Below are positions 63,842 to 64,000 of a stretch of DNA of 64,000 nucleotides, piece by piece. The DNA comes from Nostoc desertorum CM1-VF14. Lineage in GTDB: Bacteria; Cyanobacteriota; Cyanobacteriia; Cyanobacteriales; Nostocaceae. Location: contig JAHHHR010000035.1 in assembly GCA_019359245.1 (NCBI GenBank), forward strand, positions 1-64,000. The letters are read 5' to 3'. The notes beneath the pieces are model-generated. The model made no database searches, was not told where the DNA came from, and was given only the letters and a program-made list of their open reading frames with translations. The position numbers and the translations under genes are program-made. Each line of letters opens with the position of its first letter. Position 1 is the first letter of the stretch.

Positions 63842-64000
63842 AAATTTGAACTAGCTAATTTTGTGTTCGTTTGTCACCGAGCAACCAGGATTTAGTGATT
63901 GAAATTTCGCACTTTTACGTTACTCACGGCTGAAATCCTACTCTCCCTCTTTCGTCAATTTCTACAACGGGTAAAAAATTGGTGAAATATCTGGAGTTAT

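Overview
The window is chromosomal DNA from a filamentous, probably heterocyst-forming cyanobacterium (Nostocales). Evidence for this is the oxygenic photosynthesis genes (psb30/ycf12, psaM, a high-light-inducible protein, CP12), a valyl-tRNA synthetase carrying the cyanobacteria-specific CAAD membrane domain, frequent GCGATCGC (HIP1) octamers, and the purine-rich tandem repeats and palindromic dispersed repeats typical of Nostoc/Anabaena genomes. There is no rRNA, no tRNA that I can see, no CRISPR array and no prophage.

Left part (1-22 kb) is mostly housekeeping and single-gene units: a CNT nucleoside transporter lacking its usual N-terminus, aspartate aminotransferase, class I (FbaB/DhnA-type) aldolase, a hybrid histidine kinase whose first PAS domain has decayed, a vitamin B12-type binding protein, two half-size GDT1/UPF0016 cation exchangers, psb30, recJ with a repeat inserted in frame, a tiny ribbon-helix-helix protein, a fatty-acid-hydroxylase-like protein, an aldo/keto reductase, a Pta/BioD-like protein, a DprA-like protein, MAPEG, YajQ, GST and a TPR protein. 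psaM and an FGGY ribulokinase-like gene follow at 22-24 kb.

Middle part (24-48 kb): a McrBC type IV restriction pair with an unrecognised McrB N-terminus; a dienelactone hydrolase; a four-gene minus-strand operon (lipoprotein, glutathionylspermidine-synthase-like ATP-grasp, AmpG-like MFS permease, BadF-type sugar kinase); valS-CAAD; cysC; an SGNH hydrolase; an HLIP; several DUF proteins (DUF4383, DUF3891, DUF1392, GDYXXLXY/DUF2157); an RNA m5C methyltransferase; a Nudix protein; proline iminopeptidase; and an SLH/OprB porin. A small MITE-like element with 9-bp target duplications sits just downstream of the porin gene.

Right part (48.5-61.3 kb) is the most unusual. A perfect 7-1-7 Fur-box palindrome precedes a run of genes that share one small domain, related to heavy-metal-associated domains but without CxxC and with a PGR[VLI]R[FL]R signature. 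Eight copies occur in six proteins: two double-domain proteins, a completely cysteine-free P1B-type ATPase, two single-domain proteins and a fusion to a PAP2 phosphatase. A DUF5132 protein lies directly behind the ATPase, and a hemerythrin-like protein follows the group. I infer an iron-regulated metal-handling or compartment system, possibly related to ferrosomes (P1B-6 ATPase, Fur control, iron-phosphate mineral). The sequence does not prove this. The window ends with an orphan KdpF-like pair, a FIST sensor protein and cp12.
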